Made by a program: the position numbers and the translations under genes
The notes under the pieces: generated by a model
What the model was told of the DNA's origin: nothing
What the model saw: only the letters and a program-made list of their open reading frames with translations
Databases searched by the model: none
Assembly (NCBI GenBank): GCA_007115705.1
Contig: QXEO01000167.1
Coordinates: 4,290,553 to 4,354,552, forward strand
Origin: Dactylis glomerata
Taxonomy: Eukaryota > Streptophyta > Magnoliopsida > Poales > Poaceae
Length of the DNA stretch: 64,000 nucleotides
Direction: 5' to 3'
In this document: in pieces, positions 24,601 to 35,762 of the stretch
Numbering within the stretch: position 1 is the first letter of the stretch
How the letters are laid out: every line of letters starts with the position of its first letter

Positions 24601-27319
24601 TTTGAAACTGGCCAGGTATGACAGAAGTATTAACCTTGCTGCTTTCGTGTATTATTATTGTTTGACATTTATCAATACCTGTTTCTCCCCAGAAATACAT
24701 AGAACATGAAGTGACCTTCGAAGGTCTTTCTCCTGATGTGCCTCTATATAAAGTCAGTGAAGGGAACGAACCTTGCTTCTTTAGGACATACTTCTCCTGG
24801 GATAACACAAGATCTGTGGTACGCTGTTAGTTATTGAACACTTCCATCTTACTATTTTTCTTGCACTTCTAATTCTGTTATATTGATCGTACATTTTTAT
24901 GGGGTAGCAGATATAAAGAGTTCACTTCAGGGGTAACACTGCCTTTGTGTATGGAAACCACCATGAGCCAAATCCTGTCCCTTCCCACATCACTGTCTCA
25001 CTGAGAGAGTGAGAGTTTCTTCAGGGATGGGGTGATGGCTTTTCTGTTTGTTGACTCCCTCATTATAAGTTGGATGCGCTGAACCTAGAACTGAATCCAC
25101 ATGAACTTAAGAAGCCTGCAAAATAACTGCAGTTGGTTTTCCCATTTTCTTTTGACTAATTTTGTCTAGTGCCTAATAGAAGTCAGTAAGGGACTTGGGA
25201 GGTTAGACATGATTCTGTTTGAGATATCAAAATATAAAATAATCAGAAGGACTCGTAAACATAGATATTTAGAAATATTTATCTCAGATTGTTAGATTAT
25301 TCACATTTTACAGGATTATATTTGTGACTTCCTAAACAACTTAATTTTAACGCTAGACCTGTGATTTTAAATCAACTCTAAAAAACTCAAGAAGAGGATG
25401 CTTGAAGTGGTAGAACTACCCTATTTCTTTTTAACTGTACTTATTTCTTCTATCTCGCCTGCGTAATTTACTGCCTACCAGTTGATATTGCGGCAGTAAC
25501 TTCTAGCAATGCTATTTCTGCATGATTTATTATACTCGCCTATGCTATGGTATTTGGTCATATCACTTTTCTGTCGCACTTGTTTTAGAATGTGCTATAA
25601 TAAATTTCTCCCTCGAAACAGATTCATGGTAATTCGTTTCAGAAGAAACTTTCACTTCTTTTTGGAATGCGTTCAGAGGTAAGTTAAACGCTCTTATTAA
25701 AAAATCTTAGAATTATTTTTTATGATATCATGCAAAAGATAATTGGAAATGTAAAACTAATGGACTCAATTTTCTGACATACAACTTTAATTGCTTACAG
25801 AGTGGATCTAAGGGCTCAGGTGATGGTGGACCAACTCAAAGGGCATCAGCATTGGCTGCGCTTTCCTCCGCGTTTAATCCATCTTCCCAAGACAAACAGG
25901 TAAGTTGAGAATTTCTTATCCAATTATTATCAATTACATGTTTGAAAACGCAGTTAATGCCGCGATATTCTTTAGTCTAATGATAGGCCTAAAAGCTCCG
26001 GTGATGGTGGGCCTACTCAGCGTGCGGCAGCATTGGCTGCATTATCATCTTCACTCAATCCATCATCAAAACCCAAAAGCCCACAGTCACAATCTCGTCC
26101 AGGTCAAGGTTCTCAGAGAGCAGCTGCTGTTGCAGCATTATCTAATGTTTTAACTGCTGAGGGATCTACTCTAAGTCCTCGCATTGGTACGTCATCCCAA
26201 TTGCAGATGGAACTTTTTGACTTATGTTTTCCTTTTGCCCTCACATATAATTACAATGATAACGTTAACACTTCATATGTGTCTCCATCAAAATTGTCTT
26301 CATGTAGTGCTATATTTTAGAATCACTGCATCATTTCTTACAGGAATAGTCAACCGATAGGACTTTGTTTGTTTTCCTCAGCAAGAAGTCAAAAACATCA
26401 TCATCATCAATACTTTGGGTTACATTTAATGATTGAAAGATTAAATAATGAAGAAACGTTCTTTTTTCCTTATCTTGGTACCATACATTGACAAGTTTAG
26501 TTGATGTGCAGACGCTGAGAGGACAGAATTAACACCTTCAGAATTTGATACGGATAAGGATGCTCCTGAAGATGAACTGCCATCTGAGGGGGAGCGAACA
26601 GAGCCTGATGTATCACAGGAAGAAACTGCTAACGAAAATGGAGGTGAAACAACCTTTAGTTATGACCGTTTGATTTCAAAGTCTACGGACCCTGTCCGCG
26701 GGATAGATTCCAAACGCAGAGAGGTTTGTCATTTCCGTTGCCCCCTTAAGAACAAATTCTGTGCTATCCTTATCCGTTTTATCTTGTGAAATGGCTAAAT
26801 TCCCCGCAATCATATAAAGTACCAAGGAATTCACTTGAAGAAAAAACATCTGTTAGATGATGTTTCTTCATCCCAGAAGATATTTAATTAAAAGTTATTT
26901 GCCTTTTCATTTTATATTTACACAAGGTAACTGGGTACGACTGAGGATCTACTGACGGATTCACATATAATAAGCAAACATAGTTAATTTTGATAGTATC
27001 TCACTGATCCTGGAACAGCAGTCGGGTCAAAGTAATTGAATTAGTAAGAAATAATTACTCATTATGTCTACTTCTATTTGTTATTTTACTTCCTCACTAT
27101 GGCTGCTAACTCCTATTCAGTCTAATCGAACCACCTGGAGTATGAACGGAGGTGTGTGTGTTCATCGGGTGGGTTGGAAAGGCTAACTCCATGTTGCTTT
27201 TGCAGACTTATTTGTCGGACAGCGAATTCCAGACTGTGTTCGGTATTACCAAGGAGGAGTTCTACCAGCAGCCAAGGTGGAAGCAAGAACAGCAGAAAAG
27301 AAAAACCGATCTTTTCTGA
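18650..27319 (+). CDS. VLN: Villin (actin-bundling protein, VLN2/VLN3 type)
   Basis: Villin binds, caps, severs and bundles actin filaments in the cytoplasm. I assembled 22 coding exons: 18650-18705, 18810-18909, 19016-19084, 19173-19409, 19514-19691, 19778-19910, 21053-21212, 21288-21441, 21511-21770, 22061-22129, 22206-22274, 22434-22571, 23197-23325, 24107-24254, 24384-24394, 24475-24615, 24693-24818, 25622-25678, 25801-25899, 25976-26186, 26512-26723 and 27206-27319. They total 2,871 nt, 956 residues, with every junction GT/AG and in phase. Six gelsolin repeats fill residues 1 to about 720 (for example [50 protein letters not shown]). A Ser/Ala-rich linker with repeated [10 protein letters not shown] follows. 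The C-terminal headpiece starts near [10 protein letters not shown] and ends [13 protein letters not shown], the actin-binding end. Full length for a plant villin, with no disabling changes seen. Assignment to VLN2 or VLN3 is not certain. Confidence 0.95.
24384..24394 (+). other. 11-nt microexon of villin
   Basis: The 11 bases GAAAGCTGGAG lie between CAG and GT. They complete a glycine codon and add Lys-Leu-Glu, joining the exon ending AGGAATG to the one starting GTTACCGAAG. Without this exon the reading frame is lost and the conserved K-L-E-V-T-E-V-F-N-F stretch of the sixth repeat cannot be formed. Confidence 0.88.
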
Positions 27320-28751
27320 AGTATAGCCTTCTTCCGGATACAGAGGTCGCACAAATTCCTAGTTTTCTCATCCACAATTGGTGTCATGGCACATCATCAG
27401 TAGCCCATGTCCAGCAATCTTTTCATGTTCCTAATGCGAGATTACCTGCTGATTTCTCCAAGTTTTCTAGAGTATTCTATTGTACATGATCTGCGATATG
27501 ACAGCTCCAAGGGTCGTCCCTACATCAGAGCTTGTTCTGCATTAAAAAAAAAGCTTATTCTGATTATTGTCCGTTGATGCATGTGTACACTATTTCCCCG
27601 CTCGATTGGTAAGAAGGGCACAGTTGTTTTCAAAGGTCATATTATATTGGCACTAATATGTATCATACAATTTGATGTTCAGACTTATTATTATTATTTT
27701 ATTTTGGAAAATACTCTTATGTTTATTAGTGGTATATTACCTGCTATCTTCTAAGCAATAGCAGTTCTTATACATAGTTATTTTGGCCTGATGATTTTCA
27801 GTCATGCTACCTTAATACACATCCAATTCATTGATAATTAAACACAATGGGCAATGCCATGCTGCTGTACACTTACAAAGTAACTGAGCATATACATTGA
27901 TGATATAAACAGATCTGCAAAACAGAAAAAGAATTACAAAGTTAGTGTATGAAACATAAAAAGAGCATACAGTTGAGAATTTTTTCTGCGCCAAAAATAT
28001 TACATAGTAGTAGTGTAATTCTCAGCAATTTCTCTTGGCGCTCTTCTGAGTAAAACCAGCGTGCAAATTATCTTTGGTCGGCTGCGGAACTCAGAGGGTA
28101 CTAGCAGGGTTGAGCAGCACAGTTCATGGTCCAACAATGGAATATCTGTTTGGCTCTAAGAGAATTTGACGCCTGAATATCCCACACAAGTAAAGGACGT
28201 GTCAATGCTGTCGCTGAGTGTTTTCAGGATTTTTTTCATGATTATTAGAGGCGTTAATTCAGACTCCGGCACACTTGTATATGAAAAGGTGAATAGTAAA
28301 CACAATATGCTCCGACGGAATTGGTCAGACGGAAGACGCTGTCGGCTGTTACATAAGAACACTCTCTAGCTTCAGCTTATACTGTCTACGCTGTAAAATA
28401 GTAGTCTCATACCAGTATTCACATTCTGAATGTATAATGATCAGACCAACCTTGTAGCAATCAATTTAGAGTGAAAGCTAGTACCATGCAAATCTAACTA
28501 GCACGAAATTCAGCTATATCTCATAGGATAATCTTTAACACCATCTGGCGCACAGGTGCACACCCGATTTAACTATATTTTTTCTCTCAGTAATCTTGGT
28601 TACACAGGTAAATTTATACCCTAAAGTAATATTAAGTTCAGCGTGTCTACAAGTGCTCAAGAAAGTGCAGCACTTCTGAAACCCTGATCATTCGGAATTC
28701 TGCAATGCATAGACTCCCCGACTAATTGTCAGCAAAGCAACGACTAGAGTG
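27320..28751. other. Convergent intergenic region, villin and F-box 3' UTRs
   Basis: The villin stop and the F-box stop face each other across 1.43 kb. The villin 3' UTR probably fills the first 250-300 bp, and the F-box 3' UTR part of 28450-28751. The rest is AT-rich. I see no ORF with family similarity and no LTR, MITE or SINE signature. Confidence 0.5.
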
Positions 28752-29885
28752 TCAGAATCTGTCAAACTTTCTGTAGCACATGACACAGAGGACAGCAAAT
28801 ACCGTGATGCCACCAACGACACATAGCGTGTCAAACCAGCACTCGCTTCGTATCTTCTGCTCTTTAAGCTCGCTCTGAGCCCTCAAGTACAAATGGCATG
28901 AATCCAGCACCTCGCTATAGTTCCTGCTCCGGTGGCAGCTCAGTGCCTCCTTCAGGACGAGGAGGCTGCGGTGCCCGTTGAGGTGTACACCTTCCATATC
29001 CTCTATCTGCATGTTCAATTCTGTCAATGCAAGTGTTGATGGTTCCCCTGTCGCTTCACTTCCTGTACTGGTCACCCGGAATTTCATCAGCAGAATGCAT
29101 TTCGCCACCTGGCATGGCAGGACCTCCTTTGCCGGAAGGACAGAACCAAACCGTAGGACGAAATCACTATCTGTCGGCCAGTGCCTCTGCCCACCTAGTG
29201 GGTGCCAACTCGACAGGTTAACAGCAAGCTTCATCTTTCGGTTGATAATGATCCAGCTTAACTTTATACCATCATTCAGATCCCTCCAAAGTTTCCCGTC
29301 TTTCCTTTCTTGTTCCAGCGAGGGCACCGATGGTAAGTCATTGATGGTTGACAAGAATACCTCTCCATCATTGTTATCATTATTTTCAGGCGAGTGCTGA
29401 AACACATCTATCCGAAATGGGCAATTGTTGAACCAGCCATTTGCACCATCTGAGCTAGGAATTCCCCATATGATGTTCGAGTAGAGTGCACGGTCTTTGT
29501 ACTGTATGTCAATTAGCGACACAAAGTCTGAAGGCAAGGCCTTTTCAAGCTCATCTGTGTCCTCGAAGTAGTAGTAGTATTCCAACTCATCCCATTCTTC
29601 AGCAAAGAGGTTAGTTTTATTGGTCTGAGCCGCAGGAACATCTTTATTCAGTATAAGTGTGAAGCAATCTGCATAGAACTTCCTGAATCCACCAAGAGAA
29701 ACAATTAAGCTCCTAACATCATCATGGTTTGTTGATGGCCACAAAGATCGGCACGCATTTTCCCACAACTCTTCTTCCCTTGATATGTCCCGGAGATCAG
29801 CACAGGCACACCCTGCTCTTGCTAGTGCGGCGCCATCGAGACGCTTCAGTATATCATGCAAAATGTCAGCACTAAGTGAAGCCAT
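28752..29885 (-). CDS. F-box protein (At2g27310-like), 377 residues
   Basis: This is a substrate-recognition subunit expected in an SCF ubiquitin ligase; the target is unknown. The single coding exon starts at ATG 29885 (MASLSADILHDILKRLDGAA); a TTG further upstream is not a plausible start. Residues about 2-45 form the F-box (ILKRLDG, CACADLRDISREEELWENAC), followed by LWPSTNHDDVRSLIVSLGGF. The middle shows conserved blocks such as WGIPSSDGANGWFNNCPFRI, LSWIIINRKMK, LGGQRHWPTDSDF and PCQVAKCILLMKFRV. Near the C-terminus, LNMQIEDMEGVHLNGHRSLL precedes a hydrophobic segment (LCVVGGITVFAVLCVMC) that may anchor the protein in a membrane. The order and spacing match the plant F-box family typified by Arabidopsis At2g27310. 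The frame is intact. It is convergent with villin. Confidence 0.9.
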   Translation of the reverse strand: MASLSADILHDILKRLDGAALARAGCACADLRDISREEELWENACRSLWPSTNHDDVRSLIVSLGGFRKFYADCFTLILNKDVPAAQTNKTNLFAEEWDELEYYYYFEDTDELEKALPSDFVSLIDIQYKDRALYSNIIWGIPSSDGANGWFNNCPFRIDVFQHSPENNDNNDGEVFLSTINDLPSVPSLEQERKDGKLWRDLNDGIKLSWIIINRKMKLAVNLSSWHPLGGQRHWPTDSDFVLRFGSVLPAKEVLPCQVAKCILLMKFRVTSTGSEATGEPSTLALTELNMQIEDMEGVHLNGHRSLLVLKEALSCHRSRNYSEVLDSCHLYLRAQSELKEQKIRSECWFDTLCVVGGITVFAVLCVMCYRKFDRF

Positions 29886-31060
29886 GGTTTGCAACTTCTT
29901 TTTGTTACAGGAGAAACAGACGGTACATGGTCAACTGCAGCATAACAAAATGGAAGATCATCAGTTTTAACATAGGATGTCAAGCGATAATCAGATTTAA
30001 TACAACATGGTCAACCTGTTTTTACTAGCTTCAAAGACAACATATGATGCGTTACTGTGAATTCAGAACATTACTTATTTTTCAGGAGCTCTGTAATAAT
30101 GAACTGATATCACTCTGACATTAATAAAGCCGTCGCTGGTGTCGGTCGTGAATAGTAGTATGCTAAAAGGGTCGAACTTCGATTACCGACTGCGATTCCA
30201 CTCAATAAAAGGCGCCTAATTGCATTCTTCTTAGAGCTTTTAACTTCAAAAAAGATGCATTTTTTACTTCTACTTTGCATAATGGTCATAAATTAACACC
30301 ATCAGTTCAACAAAACGACGGTGGTTCGGTTGCTTAACTGTTCAAATAACCCCCTTTTCTGTGATTAACTTTGTTTTTCTCCAGACAGACAAGTGCTCAA
30401 CAAACAAATGGAGCCCCTCTGGAATGTGGAAAGTGGAAACGACCTGTGCAATTCGACCTACATTAAGAACTAGCGAAAGAATTCGAAATCGATAAGGCTC
30501 CTAAAGGTATTTCAGCGATAGGAGCAAGCAAAAGACACCAATTCGTACGAAATCATCGCTAAGCTACGATTAGGATGGCAGCTGAGCGCAACCTCTGAAA
30601 AGAGGAAATAGGGCAGCCGGCAGCAGGAGATCATCCGAGAACTCAGCAAAATAAGGTTATAAAACTACATATAATTTCAACGGGGTCACTACACCGGATC
30701 TTATAGCAAATTACCCACAGATCTATAGCCAGAAGCTCTCTTGAATGCATCAGCGATACTCGATATGAAAAAGGCTGACCCGCGACAAACCTCAACAGCT
30801 CGTGCAGGAAGCGTTGGACAAAATTAGCCGAGCAGATTCAGGGGGACGGAGAGGAGGAAGAAGAGCGCATCACCTCACCAGTTTTCGACCCAAGATTCAA
30901 CGATTCATCTGATGGAGAGGGCTGCGGGGGGATGGAAATCTGGGAGGACAAAGAACTCGAGCAGTGGCTGACAGCTCTGCGAAGGTGGCATTGTGACTAA
31001 CGACGATCGCTGGATAAGGCGCAGTGGAGAGCTTCCATTCGACCGTGCGCTGGTGTACAA
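29886..31060 (-). promoter_or_regulatory. F-box gene 5' UTR intron, leader exon and promoter
   Basis: A good minus-strand donor (AAACTG|GTGAGG, exon edge at 30879) closes a likely leader exon of about 100 bp (around 30879-31000). The intron would run down to near 29910, just ahead of the ATG, but the acceptor there is not clear. The region contains no competing ORF. Upstream, 31060-31330 holds two near copies of a GCCTAGGAATG...GGTGGG phrase (31068 and 31211). Confidence 0.5.
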
Positions 31061-31504
31061 AGGCTTTGCCTAGGAATGCCCGGTGGGCTGGAGTAAAACG
31101 GCCGAATTCGAGTTTGTCTGCGAGACTGGGTAAAACGGCGAATCGAGTTTGTACTAAGTTTTTGATATTTATTTTTAATCAGAGGGATTTTTAAAAATAT
31201 ACAAAAAATTGCCTAGGAATGACTGGTGGGTTTCCAGCACGAAGGCTTGTAGAGCTGAAGGTGTCGAGTTATCGCACCTAAATAACACTTAATGCTTATT
31301 TAGGGATGTTATTTAAAAAATTGTAATCAAATTTTAAAATAGAAATCACAAAGTGAACTATAAGTGAGATTTTGGGGGTCGGGACCTCACCTCACCTCTC
31401 CTCTCCTCTCGCCTCTCTCATGCGCCAAACCCTCCCGGATTTTCCCCTCGCCGCCGTCGATCTGGCGATCGCCGCCACCTTCTCCCCTCACGCTCCTCAG
31501 CCTC

Positions 31505-31771
31505 ATGTCAAATCGAGCGGCGCGCCAGCTCCGCTGGGAGGAGGTGCGCCGCCGGGCGTGGATCAGGGTGGAGGAGGAGGAGGCCCATCGTTGCTATGTT
31601 CAGGCCAGGGAGGCGGAGAGGATCGACAAACTCCAGCAGCGGTACCTGATGCTATACCTCATCCTCATGCCAGAGGAAGTGCGCATCGCCATGTCGGAGC
31701 CCACGGGTTGGAGAACTCCGATTTCTTTGGGGTCAGATCTCCAAGCTCGGGTGAACGAGATGGAAATTTGA
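31505..31771 (+). CDS. Small hypothetical ORF, 88 residues
   Basis: The ORF starts MSNRAARQLRWEEVRRRAWI and is rich in Arg and Glu, so it could form a helix (VEEEEAHRCYVQAREAERID). A CT-rich tract at 31388-31420 precedes it, as in many plant leaders. The frame is open upstream as well. I do not recognise a family. The sequence after it runs directly into the Tat-type LTR at 32052, so it may be part of a transposable element or a captured gene fragment. Coding status is doubtful. Confidence 0.25.
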   Translation: MSNRAARQLRWEEVRRRAWIRVEEEEAHRCYVQAREAERIDKLQQRYLMLYLILMPEEVRIAMSEPTGWRTPISLGSDLQARVNEMEI

Positions 31772-32051
31772 GCAGCCGGTCTTCCTTGATGGCATCCGGT
31801 GAGTGCTCTTCGTCCTCTAGAATCACAAGCTGGCGGGTAACCTTTGCGGTCAGAAATCCTACTCGAAATTCTCCTTTTTTGGATGGGATCCTGGTGGTGA
31901 GACATGATTTGAGACGGATTTCTCTTTTGGATGATTCCGAGATGATTATAGATTCTCGATCTGTGTGTTCCAATGAAATTATCCTAACCGGGGGTGGACT
32001 CCTATTTGTCGTGGGTGCGTCCACGGACACCGGGGGACACTCCCCCTAGGT

Positions 32052-32953
32052 TGTATGGCAAGTGGCGCGGATGATACGCCTCCGTCACTCTAGAAAGCAC
32101 ACACAAAACACACAATGATTTTACCCTGGTTCAGGCCACGAGAAGGGATCTCGCGTAAAACACTACGTCCAGCTTGTCTGATTCCTCGTCAGTGGGGATG
32201 CACGGTGGAGTGTGTACAGATCGCCGGCGACCCAAAGGATCCTTCCTTAGCCGTCGGACTTGGTTGCTAAGAAGTCCCCATCTCTCTGCCTTGGCTGCTC
32301 TGTGGGAGAGGTGCTAAGGCTTGTCTCTCTTTTCTCTCTCTGTCGGTCCCAGAAGTGTCATCCTCCTTTTATAATTTAAGGGGATACCACAGTGGCCGAG
32401 ATGCATGCGAGACAAGTGTCAAGCGACTCTGTGCGGTGGCTAGGCTGGGTGGCACTGCGAGCCCCGCTGTTCCCCATGCCGACTGGCACGCCGTGCTGAT
32501 GGGACGAGACCGGCCGATCTCGTCAGTCTTTACCTCGCCTGGCGCAAGTAATGATGTCTTCTGCTTGCCCACCTCAGTGGGTTTCGGATGCGTGCTCGCC
32601 ATGCATGTTCCCGGGGAGAGACACGGGGATCTCGCCGCAGGAAACGCATGCCACGCACTGGTCTCTGATGACTCATGGGTGTGACTCCGTGCTTCCTTGA
32701 CTGCTCCTTCCTTCCCGCCCTGGGGAAGGAGACTTTTCTTGTACGTTTTCTCACCCCCGCGCGGGGAGAGAGTCTTCCCAGCTACGCATCCCCCCCGGCA
32801 AGGGGAGAGGCCTTGAATGATGCCCGACAACGCCCTGCCGAGCCGCGCCGCAATGCGCTATGTCCCCTTGCGGGGAGGTAGCATCTTGGCTTCCTTCTGT
32901 TCGATGTGGGCCACGTGGCCGATGCTGGGGTCCCCTGGCCTAGAGCGCCGACA
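32052..32953 (-). repeat. Tat-lineage gypsy LTR remnant, minus strand
   Basis: On the minus strand this segment starts TGTCGGCGCTCTAGG at 32953 and ends ...CCATACA at 32052. It is preceded by a polypurine-like GACCGAGGGCTAC, a form typical of cereal Ty3/gypsy elements. It has a TTATAAAAGG promoter-like word on the minus strand near 32370 and a downstream TGAACCAGGGTAAAA leader motif near 32135, matching the TGAACCTGGGTAAA motif in the LTR at 56604-57502. The length, 902 bp, is also close (899 bp). Strand and edges are inferred; no partner LTR is present. Confidence 0.5.
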
Positions 32954-33392
32954 GTAGCCCTCGGTCGTGCCCCGACAATGTTGCTCCTTGGTTGCCGAGG
33001 TGCGGCCAAAAGATATCCAGGCGCGTGGGCCCAGCGATATGACCGGTCATATTGGATGTGACGAGAGGCCTGGCATTCCAGTGGGAAGGCACTTGAGTGC
33101 GCTGCAGACCCGAAGGGTCACACGACGAATCTGACGCTCTCCCGGGCGCTTTGAATTCCGTAAGATGCGGAGACAGCATCGGGCAGCAGAGCGGTTGCCA
33201 CGCATTGAAGTCGTGGGAACCGTGCGTGGTGATTAATGCGGGATCGGAGGATTTTGCCCGCCCTCTACAAAAGGGGGCGAGCGGAATCCTATCTTTTCCC
33301 CACACTTCCTCCTTCCACCGCGCTCTACCTTCTCCTGCCTATCCACCATCTTGTAGATCTTCCCGCGCACGTCCCTCGCCACTCGCAGCACC

Positions 33393-34452
33393 ATGGGCCC
33401 CAAGCGCATCAGGCCGTCCCAAGAGCCTGGACATCGCATCTTCGCCTGCTTCCTGATGGTGGGCGTGGTTCCGCCGTTGTCGTCGTTCCTATGCGCCATC
33501 CTGGAGGAGTACGGGCTGCTGCTGTCGCAACTCCACCCGAACTCTCTCCTGGCCCTGGCGATCTTCCATTTCCTCTGCGAAGCCTTCATGGGGGTTCACC
33601 CGTCGGTTGCGCTCTTCTGCCATTACTACAACGTGAGGGTGGAGTCTAGGGGCGCTATGACCGGCGGGTTTACCTTCTGCCTCCACGACGGCCAAAAGCG
33701 GGACTACCTTGACATGTCCCAGAAGAAGTGGGACCCCTAGCACGCGGACTAGTGCTGGGTTTGGCTGCCAGAGGCAGACCCCTTCTTCGCAGAGCCCGGC
33801 GCCTTGCTGGCCAGCAAGGCCGAGTGGCAGGATACCGATCCGCGAGACAGCGAGCTGGACGCTGCCGTGGAGTGTATCCGAGAGCTGTGCGGCTAGGGCC
33901 TCACGGCCCGCCATGTAATCCTCCTTCCTCTGGGAGCAAGTGGCACCCCTTTAGCGCCTCGGCCATCCGATGTGGGCATTCACGGGGGTAAAGGATTCCA
34001 CCCTGCTCTAGAAGGGCCATCTAAGCGTGGTGGAGCTAGACCGACGCGTCAACCAGCTCCTTGGAAGAACCCATGGTGCTTTATGGTTGACGGAAGACCT
34101 CCAGCTCCTCCACGAGCACAGCGATGGCGTCCGCGCCCAGATCCTGTGGGATATGCCGGCGTGCAACGCCCGTGGGCCCTTAGCGGCTAGCCAAGGCCAG
34201 CTAGATCAGACAGATCTAGATGGCCCAAGGCGTCGCCGCCAGCTTGTGCTCCCATCTGACAGCGAGGACGAGGCCCAGGATCAGGTTCCTCTGGCAGAGA
34301 GGAGGCGCCAAGCTCTACCGGCATTGCACCAATCCCCCGCGCTGCAGTCTGTTCCTGCTACAGGAGCAGGGGCTTCTACCGCAGCGGTGGCCACCGATGC
34401 AGCACCCGTGGCTCCACCAACTTCATCTCTGCCTTGGGACGCAGGCCTCTAG
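33393..34452 (+). pseudogene. Decayed PF04195-type ORF ('putative gypsy type transposon')
   Basis: The first 115 residues from ATG 33393 (MGPKRIRPSQEPGHRIFACF) contain the hallmark layout of the plant PF04195 family: PPLSSFLCAILEEYGLLLSQ, LHPNSLLALAIFHFLCEAFM, then GVHPSVALFCHYYNVRVES and GGFTFCLHDGQKRDYL. The same frame continues with CWVWLPEADPFF and further sequence but is broken by TAG codons (near 33738, 33750, 33894 and 33951). A frame change then leads into 34027-34452, which ends in Pro/Ala-rich sequence. An upstream CTCTACAAAAGGGGG word near 33260 may be a promoter. Relative to the Tat-type LTR at 32052-32953 the ORF is antisense, as described for extra ORFs in Tat elements. It is not functional. 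Confidence 0.65.
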
Positions 34453-34652
34453 GGCGTTAGCCTCGATGAGCCCCGGTAAGTATCCTGGTACCTCCTCTTC
34501 CTTGTTGAACCTCGGCTTCAGAAACTTGCCTTTGACTAGATCCTCTATTTTCTGTTGCAGATAGGCTACGCCCGAGCCCCCAGCTAAGAAAGCTCGAAGC
34601 GAGGCTTCGACTTCCTGGGAACATCCAGTCGTTGTGGATGGGGCAACCCTTG

Positions 34653-35762
34653 GCAAATAAAGTTCCATAGGTTAGACTAAAAAAATATCATGCCCATCAA
34701 AACCAGCTTCCCCAAAGCTGGGGAACTAAAAATATCATGCCCATCAAAACCAGCTTCCCCAAGCTTAGACTTTTCTATAGCATTAGCAATAACGGTGTTC
34801 AAAGAATTATACTAACAGCATTGCTATTAGCATGCAAATAAAGTTCCATAGGTTTTTCAATTTTCTCTTCAAACACTTCATGTCCTAACTCAGGAAAAAT
34901 ACTATAAAGCTCTTTGTTTTCCATTAAGCCTAACTAGTGAAAAAAAAGATATAATTACAGAATCTAAAGGAAATAACTTTGAGCACCCACACACCAGCAA
35001 TAGTACTAGAAGATGGATGTGAGTACCTTTTACCTTACCTCCCCGGCAACAGTGCCATAAAAGAGCTTGTTGTCTACGCACGCTTCTATTCTTGTAGACA
35101 GTGTTGGGCCTCCAAGTGCAGAGGTTTGTAGAACAACATCAAGTTTCCCTTAAGTGGATCACCCAAGGTTTATCAAACTCAGGGAGGAAGAGTTCAAAGT
35201 TATCCCTCTCAAGCAACCCTGCAATTAAGATATAAGAAGTCTCTTGTATCTCCAACACACCCAATACACTTGTTAGATGTATAGGTGCACTAGTTCGGTG
35301 AAGAGATAGTGAAATACAAGTAGTATGGATGATTATAAGTAGTAAATGTAATCTGAAATAAATATCGCTGCGAGCAAACATGTAACAGAACTGAATGTAA
35401 ATAGTGTTTTAATGCTTAGAAACAAGGCCTAGGGATCATACTTTCACTAGTGGACACTCTCAACAAAGATAACATAATTGAACACATAAATATCTATCTT
35501 CACTATGCTATTCTAAACTATTCTTCGATGGATAACAAACACTAATCATGTGTAGGGCTATGAAGCACTCCTCAAAGTTCACATTTCTCCAAACTAAATT
35601 GCCCCACACTACCACCTTGAGCGCACTAGATGGTTCCAACAAACACCAACAATTCATGGAGACACTAGCCAAAGAGACACACATAATGTGCACACTATCA
35701 CCTTCCATCATGGTACAAGGTGTCTCCCGAGATTACAATAATAAAGCACTTGAGTAGCATAC
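34653..35762 (-). mobile_element. Family B element fragment (5' LTR part, leader and ORF start)
   Basis: On the minus strand this holds a truncated LTR (35762 down to about 35068), a diverged primer site (GGCACTGTTGCCGGGGAGG near 35035-35055) and a leader. The beginning of a homologue of the 278-residue ORF follows, starting MENKELYSIFPE at 34924. The ORF is broken after about 80 codons. A segment with AAATATCATGCCCATCAAAA is present twice (near 34684 and 34731). The LTR is cut at 35762 by the inverted element pair. Confidence 0.75.

Noticed and set aside
28978..29400. Plus-strand ORF of 140 residues
   Set aside because: It is antisense to the intact F-box coding exon, which has clear conserved blocks.
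29886..29894. Upstream start three codons before the F-box ATG
   Set aside because: The upstream codon is TTG; the ATG at 29885 begins the conserved MASLSADIL and is the natural start.
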